64,000 nt of DNA. Origin: Myoxocephalus aenaeus (taxonomy: Eukaryota > Chordata > Actinopteri > Perciformes > Cottidae). The notes under the pieces are model-generated. The model was given only the letters and a program-made list of their open reading frames with translations, did not search any database and was not told where the DNA came from. Numbering within the stretch: the first letter of the stretch is position 1; the number at the start of each line of letters is the position of its first letter. This document shows, piece after piece, positions 53,164-64,000 of the stretch. The stretch lies in assembly GCA_038501785.1 (NCBI GenBank), contig JBAMJR010000004.1:1967501-2031500 (forward strand). The letters run 5' to 3'. The position numbers were made by a program, and so were the translations under genes.

Positions 53164-55666
53164 CTGTTCAGAGAGGCAAAAATGATACCACAATGATAAT
53201 TTTGAAGAAAGCAAAAAAGCAGAAATAATTCATTCACGTCTCAGCTATCACAGATGGTAACTCACAGAAAGAGATGAGGGATATTTAGAATAAAGTAATA
53301 ACACCATTTTTAATTAGTCAACAAATGGAGATAAATACAAATGCAAATTTAGATTGATTGAGTAACACAGATCCTGTTTAGGAGGTTGGTTTAAGAGGCA
53401 CACACAGATAGTCAGCTGAAGTGCTCTCTCTGAACTTAAAAACAAAATATATTTCATCATCAATGCCAAAAACGTAATAACAAATAGTGCTCTTTGCAGC
53501 GGAACATCTCTCCAACAAGTGATGTATTGGCAAATTGCCATTTTCCTTGAATAGTTTGCAAATGCAATGATTCTAATTGATCAGTGCTCGACTGACCAGA
53601 TTTGTTCTGCTTCCTCTTTGGGCTGCCGACGACGGAGGGGAACTCGGCGTGACTCTGCAGGCCGTTCGCGATCCTGTCTCGCCAGTTTTCAGAGTCACTG
53701 CCGTTCCCGAGGCCTTCCCGGCTGCCGGATCGAGACAAGGACAGCGGAGAATCCTGAGACGGAAAGCAAAGAGAAAGACAATCCCAACATTTAACAAATA
53801 GTTCTGACACTGCATAACAACAGGAACATCTACCTACAATTAACATGGTAAGACAAAAACAAAAAACTTCTATAATACACAGAGACAGTAGAGTTATTCA
53901 TCCAAGACGACAAGATTGGCAAACCTCGAAGGTGGTGCTCATGCTGGGCTTGTACGCAACGTGATTGGCTCTCCGCAGCTCCTTGATGGTCTCGGCTGGC
54001 ATGGACTTTGAGAAGCCCAGACCACTCCAGGTGTTGGTAGGAGTCCGCACCTCAGTCACCACAGGCTTCTTTAACATAGCTGTGCGAATACAGACGTACA
54101 GTGATACACTTTTACAGAGATAACGCAAATCTATAGTTCTTGTAAACATTTAAAAGCTTGTCTGTATATTTATTTTATCACTTGAATATTTTCCATGCTC
54201 CCATTAAATAGATTTAAAGTTTGATATATTATATCCAGTGAGAAAAATGGAAACTTGTTTAAGCACTTGTGTTATTATGGATCCAAAAAAGAATCAATGC
54301 AGTTTAAGAGTTAGGATAAACATTTGCAAGGGGAACATTTTTCAGGGAACACATCATTATTGTGACCTTTAGATTATGTGGCAGTCCGAAATAATTAACA
54401 TTTAATTATTTGATCAGACACAAATAACAACTAACCTTTGGTTGCCAACAGCTTCTTCTGTTCGTAGTCAAATGCCTGAAAAGACAGCAGACCGTTTTTA
54501 TTCCTTCATAATAAAAAAACAAAAACCCAAACTGTGTATATTTTTTTCTGTGTGTGTTGGATGTGTGTGTACCTCTATGTTGGCGAAGGAGGATTGTGGT
54601 ACCAGTCTGATTCGCTCCCTCTCGTTCTGCAGCGCTGCCCTCTCAGCCGCTCGCTCGCTGCCGGGAGCCCGTTTATCGGCCACGGGGCTGTCTGAAGAGC
54701 TGGACTCGGCGTCCGAGAGAAGACAATCGGAGCTGCTGGGATCACACGGAAATATAATTATCATGAGTGGGGGGAACAAATTAATCTAGTCCTTTATCTC
54801 ATCGTCTCCTCACCTTATCACGAAGGCTGGTAACGTTCCCAGCTAAACTCGTTTTCATGATTAAGATACCGTTGATTATTCTAATACCTGTGCTGTCCAG
54901 GGTGAGTGTGTGTAACACAGTCAATATGGGACAAAATAACCAACTCCTTCACTTTGGGTGTTAAAATCCAATTCTATCAGACTTCTAAACATAAAATGTG
55001 TTTGCTTGGGTGATACCCCTGAATGACATTTCACACGCGTGTTTCTGCAACAGCATGTGCTGTAAAGGATCTCAGGAGAGATGCTAAACAGGAGCAATGC
55101 GAGCTGTGGATTCAAACGTACTGTAGATGGGAGTTCTTGGTGCCCTGCAGCAGCTCCAGAGCCTGTCGCTTCCCTGATGATGTCTTACATGAAGCCAGCA
55201 TCTGTTTCAGCTCATTTCCATTGGCTGAGTGCGAGGGGCTTCTGGGCATGCCCACTTCCACAAATGTGTCAGAACCTGAAGGAACCATAAAAAAAGAAAA
55301 CACAATTTGATTATCTTCTTAATTTCTTTCTCGTTAAAAATCGGTCCAAATGTGGAAACTCAGACATTTTTACGAGCGTCCTTTGTCTTCTACACAGAAA
55401 ATACAATATCATAACAGTTATAGCTGAAACACTTCATGTCTTATGTCATTTTTCAATGTATGTCCCTCAGTGTAAACGAGGTGTGTAGCCTGGTGGGCGT
55501 ATGTATGTATGTATGTATGTATGCATGTACTATGTGAGCATGCTTCAAGTGGGACAAGTCTCAGTTGGATCCTGGATTAATTAAAAACACAGCAGCTGTA
55601 ATTATAGTGGTTTTCTTTCCAGCTACTCTACTTTCAGCCAGTCAGGAACCCGCTCTGTGTAACAGG

Positions 55667-55729
<63 letters not shown>

Positions 55730-58700
55730 TGTGTGTGTGTGTGCGCGGTGTGCTGTATAGCTTAAAAATAATATGATGTCAGTCAATCTAATAAATTTCT
55801 CTGGGGCTTAATATTTGCACACTCTCGTTCCTCAGAGTCGAGTCGGACTGGGCGAGCCAGTGCAAACACATTCTGGGACACAGGAGGAGGTAAGGGAGGG
55901 AGAGGAAACCTTACCGGGATGCACCGGATTGGGGGAGGACCAGCTCAGAAAACAGCAGGGAAAAACGAGACGCGCGAGAGTGAACATTTGAGGGGAAAAC
56001 CGCGAGCGTAAGACACTGAGGAAACAAGGGCCTTTTTCAACCGCGAGCAAACCAGCAGTTAATCTGTCTCCGTTCCAACTCAATAAGCGTAGTCAGAGGG
56101 AGGGTGAGGTTAGGAGGACAGCACAGAGAAATAGAAATAAGTTCATTCAAGGCATTTTTCTCAAAGTGGGTTTAAGGGTTACATAAATCTCAAGTGGAAA
56201 AGCTTAAATTGGACATTTGTCTGCAAGGTCCAGCAGAGTTGAAAATGTTGACTGCTTAAAAAAAAAAAAAAAGGTCTATCCAAGGTTAAAATCACAAGAC
56301 TTTAAGTTTGGCATGACCACAACTGACCCACAAGAGGGCAAGACTCCCAATATAAGTAGACTTTAACAATGAACTTCTTACACAAGTTAATATAGCTATA
56401 ATTTCCTTAAAAATAAAAAAATAGATGGCTAAAAGAACAAAATAGGCTTATATTTTGGATGGTGGTGATTAACAGTTAAGCTAAGAAATGCATTATTTAT
56501 GGCCTAATATAATCTGTGAATACACTCAAAACAGATGTGGATGGGGTTGTGTGTGAACTACATTGGATGCCTACATACACTGGCATGTTTTACATATTTA
56601 GCTTTTTTTTCCTGAAAATTATCCGATACAAATCAAGTTATTTTTTGTTATAAAATCAGAGCAATTACTGTAGTTTAGACATTGAGAAATCCCACATAAA
56701 GTTGTAGGCTGGCTGAGTTTCTCTATTTACTGGAAGATCATAAGAAGAATACCTTCATCCGGGCTGGACTTGCTGGACCGCGGTTCTGAAGGATTGTGTC
56801 CACTGGCCTCCTGGACCGAGTCACAAGGGGCTGGGCTCAAAACTGTTTCTGCAAGTGATGCATTCGCTAGCCTCCCGTAGACTGAGCTGGGATGCTATAC
56901 ATGCACACATGGAGAAAGATACAGAAAAGACAAATTTACTAAACAGAAAAGTCAAAGTGAACTCAAAATAATGCAGCACGTAGTGTATTTACTGGGCCAA
57001 CCTTGACGTGTCCATTGAGGGTGCAGGGGCCCTTGGTGCAGTCCGGGACCCCGTTGGACTGCTTATCTATGGGGGCGAGGCCAGGCGGAGGGGACGGCGT
57101 ACTCTGTGTGTAACCCTGAACACTCGACAGCAGGATGCTACTCAATGTGGCCTGGGCGGCGGGGTGCAGCAGCAGCTGAGATGAGAAGCCTGAAGACACG
57201 AGTGGTGAAGAACGTAGCATTAACGATTTTAAACTTTTAGTAGCTCATCAGGGATATGTATAACATTTTCCTTGAGACTTGTAGGTTTCTGTTTATTTGT
57301 CCATCCATCTATTTATTTATACAAAAACCTAACAACATAAAACTAAAGGATTAAGCACCTTTGGCGAGCGCTAAACCTGTGCAAATAAGACCAAATCAAA
57401 GCACCCACAAAGTGTAAAATGAATGAAGTGCACTGCGGAGAAAATAGTGTCTAGGTGGTCCTGTCCCTTTTGCCTACATTTAAATTAGGCAATACAGATT
57501 TGGCTCAAAATCGGCCACTTCCTCGGCAAATGAGCCTCATCGCAAAAACAGTCACATGCAGTAACAGTGAAATGATCAGTGTCTTCAGGCAGTTGGTGGT
57601 AACTGGAGACAGAAGGGATATCCGCTCAAACGTTTGGGATAAATTGCCGTTCCATGATGCAATGACAGCGGTGTCATGAAAAATGAATGAATAAAGCTCT
57701 CCTACATGTCATTTTTGAAAAAACACAAGATTGAAATAAACAATGGAGTTACGCTGCAGTGCCTGCTGAGTAGATGCACAGCGTTTCTCTCAATAGGGAG
57801 ACACGTGTATTGTTTCTGTTGCAGTGGGATCGCTGCAGGTATTTAATAAACAAAAACTAAAATAATCTAAAAACAACCCTCTTACAACGGTCCTCTGGCT
57901 CAGGCTGACTCTCCCCTTCACAACCGACACATTGGCCTCAAGCACATTTTTACTTTGCCACATGGGTAATTGCAATCAGATGCAGAAAAAGGGCAAAATG
58001 CACTCATCTGCAACACTTTAGCTGTAGCGCCATATACATATATCTATATGTATATAGATATGGCACTAATGATATTACAGCTAAAGTAATATAAAAAGAC
58101 ATGGGCCAATAAACAGACCTTGGGTGCTGGTGAGTGAGCTGTGCCAGAGAGACGGGGTGGGTGTGGGGGTGCTAGGGCTTGGGGTCTGCATCGGGCTCAT
58201 GGAGGAGTTTAAGCTGTTGAGGACGGCGTTTGGAGCAGCAGAGTTGAGGGAGTGGGCCACCGACGCTCCCAGGAAACCTGAGCAGAACAGAAAGGCGGGA
58301 GCAGGAGATGAATAGATCAGCGGTGGTCCCGTCAAAGCATACAGCCATTTTTCAAGCTAATCACACGTTGCATAGGGCCTTCAAAAAATTATCTTGGTCT
58401 ACCAGCTATTCAACTGGAATTTCGTCAAACTTGTCATCAACCAGACAGCAAACAAGAGGAAGAATTTCTTAAATTTCTACAAGGTCATGGATGCTAAAGT
58501 ACATATCTCGTATGTCATCATACCCAATAAACCCATGTTATTGAGAGCACCAACAATGTGGCGCTTGGTGTCTTAACCCAAACACAGCGAATGAAAACAG
58601 AAAGAAGCAGGTCTGTGGCTTTAACAAGGGGCTAGTTTGGCTCCAGGAATAAGGCCCAGTCTTCTTCTGGCATACTGGCCTGTAATCTGAGGAAAAGAAG

Positions 58701-60767
58701 CATGTAGCAATTACTAGGCCAGGATGTGGCGGTCCACAGCTTCACCCCCGGGCTCTGGGTTTAAAACGAGACAGCGAGAGAGTTTCACCGGAAAGTATTT
58801 ATTATTATTATTTAAATGGGATCAATTTAATTTAATTTTTATTAATTTAATTGTAACATCTCATTTGGTGGGGACTCAAGGACACACAATAAAATGCTAA
58901 TTGAAATTAATTTATCAAAATCAGACAAAATGTCAAAAGGAAAAAATTAAACTCGTACACAATTGCAAAAAGATCTTACACACAGTACAGACTCAATATC
59001 AGTGATCACATGGTCCTTATAAACCAATGGTCGCAGATATTCAATAAATACACATATTATGTCTTAAACATGGGAGGGAATGTAATATAATGTAGATGTG
59101 CTGTGATCAGCATTTGATGATAAAGATTAAACAACAAATCTATTGCTGGCGTGTGCTTACAGCCATGAGCTACTTCCTGTTAGCTTATTCCACTATCTGC
59201 TTTTCCTATATCCACTGATGCCATTACTCATGTCCATGTTCTCAAAGTCAAACATCATGACAGCTAAAAACAGATAAATGGAGTTGAATATTCATCCTAT
59301 GATACAACAAAAACTAAAATCGTACTAAAATCCATTAAAAAGCCACCTTTGGAAACAAATTGCCCTCTTCTGCTGAACTCTGTGCCTTCATGTGGAGGAC
59401 AAAAAACTCCTACGCCAGTTATCACCGTTCATCACCCTATGATTCATGAGCTCACGATTCATTCCAAGTGGCGCAACTAAATGCAAAATTGGGGTTATTT
59501 TCTGATCAAAGATTTGTACATCATTTCTCTGCATAATAATCATACCATCGTGGTGAGGTCAGTCCTGCAGAAGAAGAACTCCTCCTACTGTAAAGCGCAT
59601 ACAGATGATGGTGCCATGACTCACTAGCTGTGATTTATGTGGATGTTGAGAAGATCTTCGTATCCGATTAAGAAAAATCACTCGCACTCAGGGATTCAGT
59701 TAACCAGGTGATAACAGCAGTACGAGGAGATCTGGCTCAGAGATAGCTTCAATGGATGTGCTGCTCAGGGAGAATTATCTCCGTGTGCGACGGCTACAGA
59801 AGCGAATGACGTTGATGTATGAGGGCATTAGCTCCCCTGCAAAGACATTTCATCTTTAATGCATTTGCGGCAAGGAAAAAAACAGGGTCGCTTCTTATCT
59901 TTCCACACCAGTTTGTCTTTCCCCCGCAATGTGGAAAAAGTTGCACATTCTTAACAAGTTGGACAGCGTCATACCCAGATTGCTCAGCCCCAGGCCAGCT
60001 GAGGCCAGGATGTCCAGGCCAACGGGGCAGATGAGGGACGGGGACGGGACGCTGGTGGCGGGATTCAACGCCACAGACGGCGAGGAGGACGACACCCCGT
60101 TGCTCTCCAGACCCAGGAGGAATTTTCGGGCTTCGTACATGTTCACCGCATTCCTCTCCACACTCTTGACTATGACAGACTGAGAGGTGATGGAGTAAAG
60201 AAAAGACAGGTGGGGTGGAGGAAAATGTGAAGGAGAGAGTCAAAAGAGGAGGGAGGGGAAAGGCGTGAGAGAGACACACACAGAAGAGAAAAGGCAGGGG
60301 AGGAGGGGAGGGATAGATATGATAGGGAATGTTGGCACCAGAGATAGGGAGGGAAAGGGAGGATGAGGGGGAGACAAACATAAAGGGGAGGAAGGAAGAG
60401 GGAATTAGGATAGATTGGAAGGATAAACATTGATGTAGTGTGGGAGAGAGATGGAGACAACGTTTGAGAATAAGCATTTTTGAATTGCATAACATACAAT
60501 ATCTCGCTCATTGATAGGATTGAAGAGAATATGAGGCAACGCTTGTAACTCATTGACTGTTATACTATGACGCACTAAATCAACAAATGAAGAATTATAA
60601 ACAGGAAAGATTTAAAATCAGTTAGAGAAATGACTTCTACATTTTCCACATGGCCTTAAACTAAAAACTTCAAATAAAACGGTAAGTGAGTACAAATTAT
60701 GTCCTGGCTCTTTGCGTTTTGCCAGAGTTGAGCTTTTGGGAAAATGGATTTCAATCATGATCAATCT

Positions 60768-60865
<98 letters not shown>

Positions 60866-62556
60866 CGCGCACACGCGCACACGCACACACGCGCACACGC
60901 GCACACGCACACGCCGAGCCTACGACATGCATTTGGACGGATCTGTTTGGATTACTGCTGTCACCTTGTTAAAAGGGTTTCTTAAGAGGATCTGGGCTGG
61001 GGCCGTGTTTACACTGGCACCTCAACATCAGTCCCAACAGGCCTGTCGGGTTTGGGCACTCCGCCCTGGCTCAGAGTGGGACGTGGGCACCTCGAAGAGA
61101 CAGGCAGGACTGGGCCAAGTGTTGCAATATGATTAGGAAGAGTACGTAGTACGACAGTCGACCACGAGTAACATCAGAGCTTGGCATTGGATATAACGTT
61201 GGTAAATCCCAATATAATATGGAAAGGATCAACATATTTCACAAATTAAATTCTATTTAATAAAAAGGAGAATGAGCGTACTTCTAATTTACGAGAAAAA
61301 CGAGCAAATGAAGCCGTCTATTTTTTTGAAGGAATAGACGGAGTGAGTCCATCAGGTGGAACATGCATGGCAGGCTGCGATTCCCCACTGTGACCGACGT
61401 TGATTATGCCAGAACTCTGTCCCAGTGTTGGTATGGCATGATTCCCCTTGGTATGAGGTTCCAGTTTTTCCCCTTTAAATTTCATCAAATGGCAATGAAA
61501 TGTGACAGAACTATATTTTACTTCGATGTCATGCTGTGACGTTTGACGGAGAGTAATTCTCCCATGGAACAGTGGCTCATTTGTTTCTTGGGAGTCCTTT
61601 TTTCTCTCTCTGCCTGACACAGCATTTCAACAAGTGAACAGCTTTGTTTTCTCACGGTGAAAAGTTAGGATATGTTTACTTCTAAAGTTTTTTTTCTTTT
61701 TTTTTCGAGATAATTCATTTAATTATTCTTGTTCATTTTATAACATTGAGCCTCAAAAAAAAAAAGCTGTCAATGGTGCCAAATACAGATGCCTGGGAGT
61801 CCCAAGTCCCGGAAAACATCTGTTGATAACCCGGGACATTCGAGTGTTTCAGTCACTAACAAATTGTTCCAGTTTTCACGACAATCAAAACAACAATAAG
61901 AATCTTTTACTATTTTTCAGTGCTTACATAGTTCATCATGTTCTTTCCAGAAGGTTTATTTCTTCGTAAAGTACCTGGCAAAGAAAATTTTCCGTTCTGC
62001 ACAACGCAGATATAAAACGATCATATTAAGATGGCAATATACAATAGCACGACTATCGTGTGTGCATAAGGGCATACATGTGCATGAGGTACACCTAACG
62101 GTCTGTTAACGGACAGTTTGGGGGATTGAAAATACGGTCACCTTATTATACATATACTTTTTAATGCCCCTGAAAATGCTCAGTAAATGTTCCAATTTCA
62201 ACGTGATGAGGACGCAACATTAAAAGTCTAGGGGATCACAAATGTTAATAAAATGCATCATCAGGGCAGCATGAATGCCTGTGCAAAATGTCAACAGCAA
62301 TCCATCTTATAATGGTTGAGATATTTCAGTCTATTATCAAAGTCCAACCTCACCATCCATAGAGCCCTACTGCGAGCATGGCTGGAAATCCACTGAAACT
62401 GCAATTGTAAGCCTGCTGTCATACCTTGCTGGGTTGTTTCGGCTTTGGTTTGATACTGATGAAGACATCCAGCTGCTCCATTAGTGCGGTGATACACTGG
62501 GGCTCCACCTCAATGTCCTCTTTAATGTCAAACATTAACACCAGAGGCAAGCAGCC
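49811..62556 (-). CDS. bicc1: Bicaudal C homologue 1, C-terminal 628 aa (5' part outside window)
   Basis: Exons in transcript order: 62556-62425, 60179-59975, 58277-58119, 57189-57002, 56894-56753, 55275-55122, 54735-54573, 54475-54436, 54079-53925, 53753-53597, 53163-53000, 52032-51933 and 49938-49811 (stop TAG). All phases agree. BICC1 is a cytoplasmic RNA-binding protein that silences target mRNAs and is needed for cilia-linked left-right patterning and kidney tubules. The segment starts in the last KH-type repeat (LPLVLMFDIKEDIEVEPQ, then VIVKSVERNAVNMYEARKFL). It continues through a Ser/Pro-rich linker with conserved islands (EVGMPRSPSHS, ELLQGTKNSHLHSSD, RTPTNTWSGLGFSKSMPAE, GSPKRKQNKS) and ends with the SAM domain and the terminal DIASVSGRW. 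The exons for the first KH repeats are not in the window. Confidence 0.95.
50288..50610. repeat. Diverged direct duplication in the last bicc1 intron
   Basis: Two segments about 260 bases apart share AAGTNTCATGGTGATAT and a following T-rich block ending near CACCTG (about 50288-50345 and 50549-50610). This looks like an old tandem or transposon-derived repeat; class unknown. Confidence 0.35.
52555..52680. repeat. Interspersed repeat starting GTTGGGGAGTAACTAGTTAC
   Basis: The motif GGGGAGTAACTAGTTACATG followed by ACGTTACAGTTACT is a hallmark of a repeat family I have met widely in vertebrate, especially fish, genomes. It lies in a bicc1 intron. The class is not certain from sequence alone. 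Confidence 0.5.
55499..55524 (+). repeat. (GTAT)n microsatellite
   Basis: About six tetranucleotide copies in a bicc1 intron. Confidence 0.93.
55668..55744 (+). repeat. (GT)n microsatellite
   Basis: About 76 bases of GT with a single A interruption, in a bicc1 intron. Confidence 0.96.
58015..58087. other. 73-base stem-loop in a bicc1 intron
   Basis: Outer arms ACTTTAGCTGTA (58015-58026) and TACAGCTAAAGT (58076-58087) pair perfectly over 12 bases. Inner arms GCCATAT and ATATGGC pair over 7, closing on an AT-rich palindromic tip. The structure begins 32 bases after the donor of exon 58277-58119 in the minus sense. Confidence 0.6.
59975..62556 (-). CDS. bicc1: bicc1 exons for the last KH-type repeat
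   Basis: Exon 62556-62425 encodes GCLPLVLMFDIKEDIEVEPQ through IKPKPKQPSK. Exon 60179-59975 continues SVIVKSVERNAVNMYEARKF and LLGLES, then the Leu/Gly-rich start of the linker. The junction falls between codons (PSK|SVI). The preceding exon was sought up to the right edge and is absent, so it lies beyond 64000. Confidence 0.93.
60770..60914 (+). repeat. 145-base alternating purine-pyrimidine tract, (CA)n then CG/CA mix
   Basis: Strict alternation holds from 60770 to 60914: about 88 bases of CA, then 56 bases of interspersed CACG and CGCG units. It lies in a bicc1 intron about 590 bases upstream (minus sense) of exon 60179-59975. Confidence 0.95.
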
Positions 62557-64000
62557 CTGTGGAGCAAACACAAAATTAAAAAGTATATCAGCGACATTTA
62601 TCGTGTCAGCCGCAGACTAATACAGTATCACATAACCGTGTTCCTATATTATAGACTATTTCTCATAACAGTAGTAAACTTCCCTTTATACTATATTATT
62701 TGAAGACCTACATGTTAGGGCATGCCAATAAATGCAAGATGCACTGCTGGATTTCTACCACACAGAGCTTGGGAAATTCCGCCAAGAGCAATCTGTTTTG
62801 CATGATCACCACCACAAGCACCACAGACCTCTATATTTTGGGCTGAGTGCGGGACAGCGCTCCTATTGTGAGTGGGTGTAATTAGCAGCATAGTATAGAG
62901 GCCTGGCTGGCTCTGACAGGGCCTGAGATTGGAGCTGTAATCTACAGTCTGGCTGGAAGAGGACAGATCACACAGTACACAACCGACTCCTCTCTCTCTC
63001 CCTACTGTAAGTCCTGCGCTGCTCTTTTTCGCCTTCTCTTCTTTCTCGTCCACCTCTCCCATCCCCATGCTTTCTATGCTTCTCCACTCATGAATCAACT
63101 GTTTTTACGGCCTCACTACAAACAGACAGTGAGAGGCTCCCTCTTGTGCGTCCAGACGTAGAGAAAGTCATGTTTAGCCACTGAAACAACTTTGGCATTT
63201 GCTAAATGTCTTTGGGGCCAAATGGGAGACCGCAGACAAAGAAGTAAGAAGGCCCTGGCAGAATTACTGCCCCACATTATGGATCTCCAAACAGAAAGCC
63301 GAAGCCGTTTACGGCCCGAGATGTCTCCGATGCACCAGCTCAGCAGAAGCGTTTTAGCCAATGGCAATTAAACCGCCATCACTTTTACACATTTTTTTAA
63401 ACAAACATCTGATTATTCTGAGTAATTCAGATCAGGGTAGCCTCGGCGGTTACAGGCAACAAGACAAGAATGACCACAGAGCATTTTTAAATAAAATGTG
63501 AGGCGCTTCCTCCTGGTCTAGAAAATGGTAATGTGTCGACCTCTGAATTACAGTCGTCAAGACTGTAATTCAGCGTTTAAGTCCACCAAAATCGACTGTA
63601 TCTGCAAGCCAGATCATTACCGTTACACCAAGAAGGATCATCTGTGTACAGTCAGGACTCAAGCCAAGCGGACGCAAATGTGTGCGTGTCCATCTCACAT
63701 GCAGGTATGTGGCTATAAGTCACGTAGGCTAACCTTGAGTCGGCTGCAGATTGTTGTATAAGTGGACGATTGGGCAGCAGGAGCAGAGCCAAGCAAATCT
63801 ATCACAAGGCTACACAAAACCCCAAAAGGCAATCATGGTTTACTTCTTAAACCCCATCTCAAAACCCACGCATCATTCACACATCCTATGATGATGTTAG
63901 TGAAACAATGATATCTATTCAAGTTACCACACAGCCTGTGGAATCTGTATATGTAAAGCATATATTGCCAATGCCATCCCTTAACCCCCAAAACAAAGCT

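Noticed and set aside
59794..60495. 233-codon minus-strand open frame around a bicc1 exon
   Set aside because: It reads in a different frame and runs through intron sequence; the true exon is 59975-60179 with matching splice sites and BICC1 similarity.

Overview
The window is a piece of a vertebrate genome, almost certainly a teleost fish and probably a spiny-rayed (percomorph) one. Four multi-exon genes with GT-AG introns encode recognisable vertebrate proteins. Their order and orientation are those I recall for human chromosome 10q21 (BICC1, PHYHIPL, FAM13C, SLC16A9), reverse-complemented here. Introns are short, and there are many long (CA)n/(GT)n arrays and small DNA-transposon remnants, all typical of compact fish genomes. 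I cannot tell which teleost duplicate (a or b) each gene is.

Layout. Positions 582-7800 (+): slc16a9 (MCT9), five coding exons; the first coding exon carries three apparent frame breaks. Positions 8248-25265 (+): fam13c, with a 22-exon long form bearing an N-terminal RhoGAP domain and a short form starting at 20222 inside exon 13. Positions 26163-39066 (-): phyhipl, five coding exons, converging tail to tail with fam13c. Positions 39070-46800: an intergenic stretch of about 7.5 kb with no gene I can support. From about 46800 to the right edge (-): the 3' half of bicc1, with 13 coding exons and a roughly 3-kb 3' UTR; its 5' exons lie beyond the window.

Intron phases were checked by hand across every junction. 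The phyhipl, bicc1 and fam13c chains are phase-consistent, giving 379 aa for phyhipl, 628 aa for the bicc1 part, 1,024 aa for long fam13c and 522 aa for short fam13c. slc16a9 gives 500 aa only if its three indels are discounted.

The four genes are not an operon or a known joint pathway; what they share is conserved synteny. I found no undescribed multi-gene system. The most interesting signals are local: the splice acceptor of fam13c exon 13 doubles as the coding sequence for the start of the short isoform; slc16a9 exon 1 is triply frameshifted; an intact-ended hAT-like element has near-identical 8-bp target duplications; several strong intronic stem-loops are present; two identical RFX X-box 14-mers occur; and long Z-DNA-type tracts are present, one in the phyhipl upstream region.
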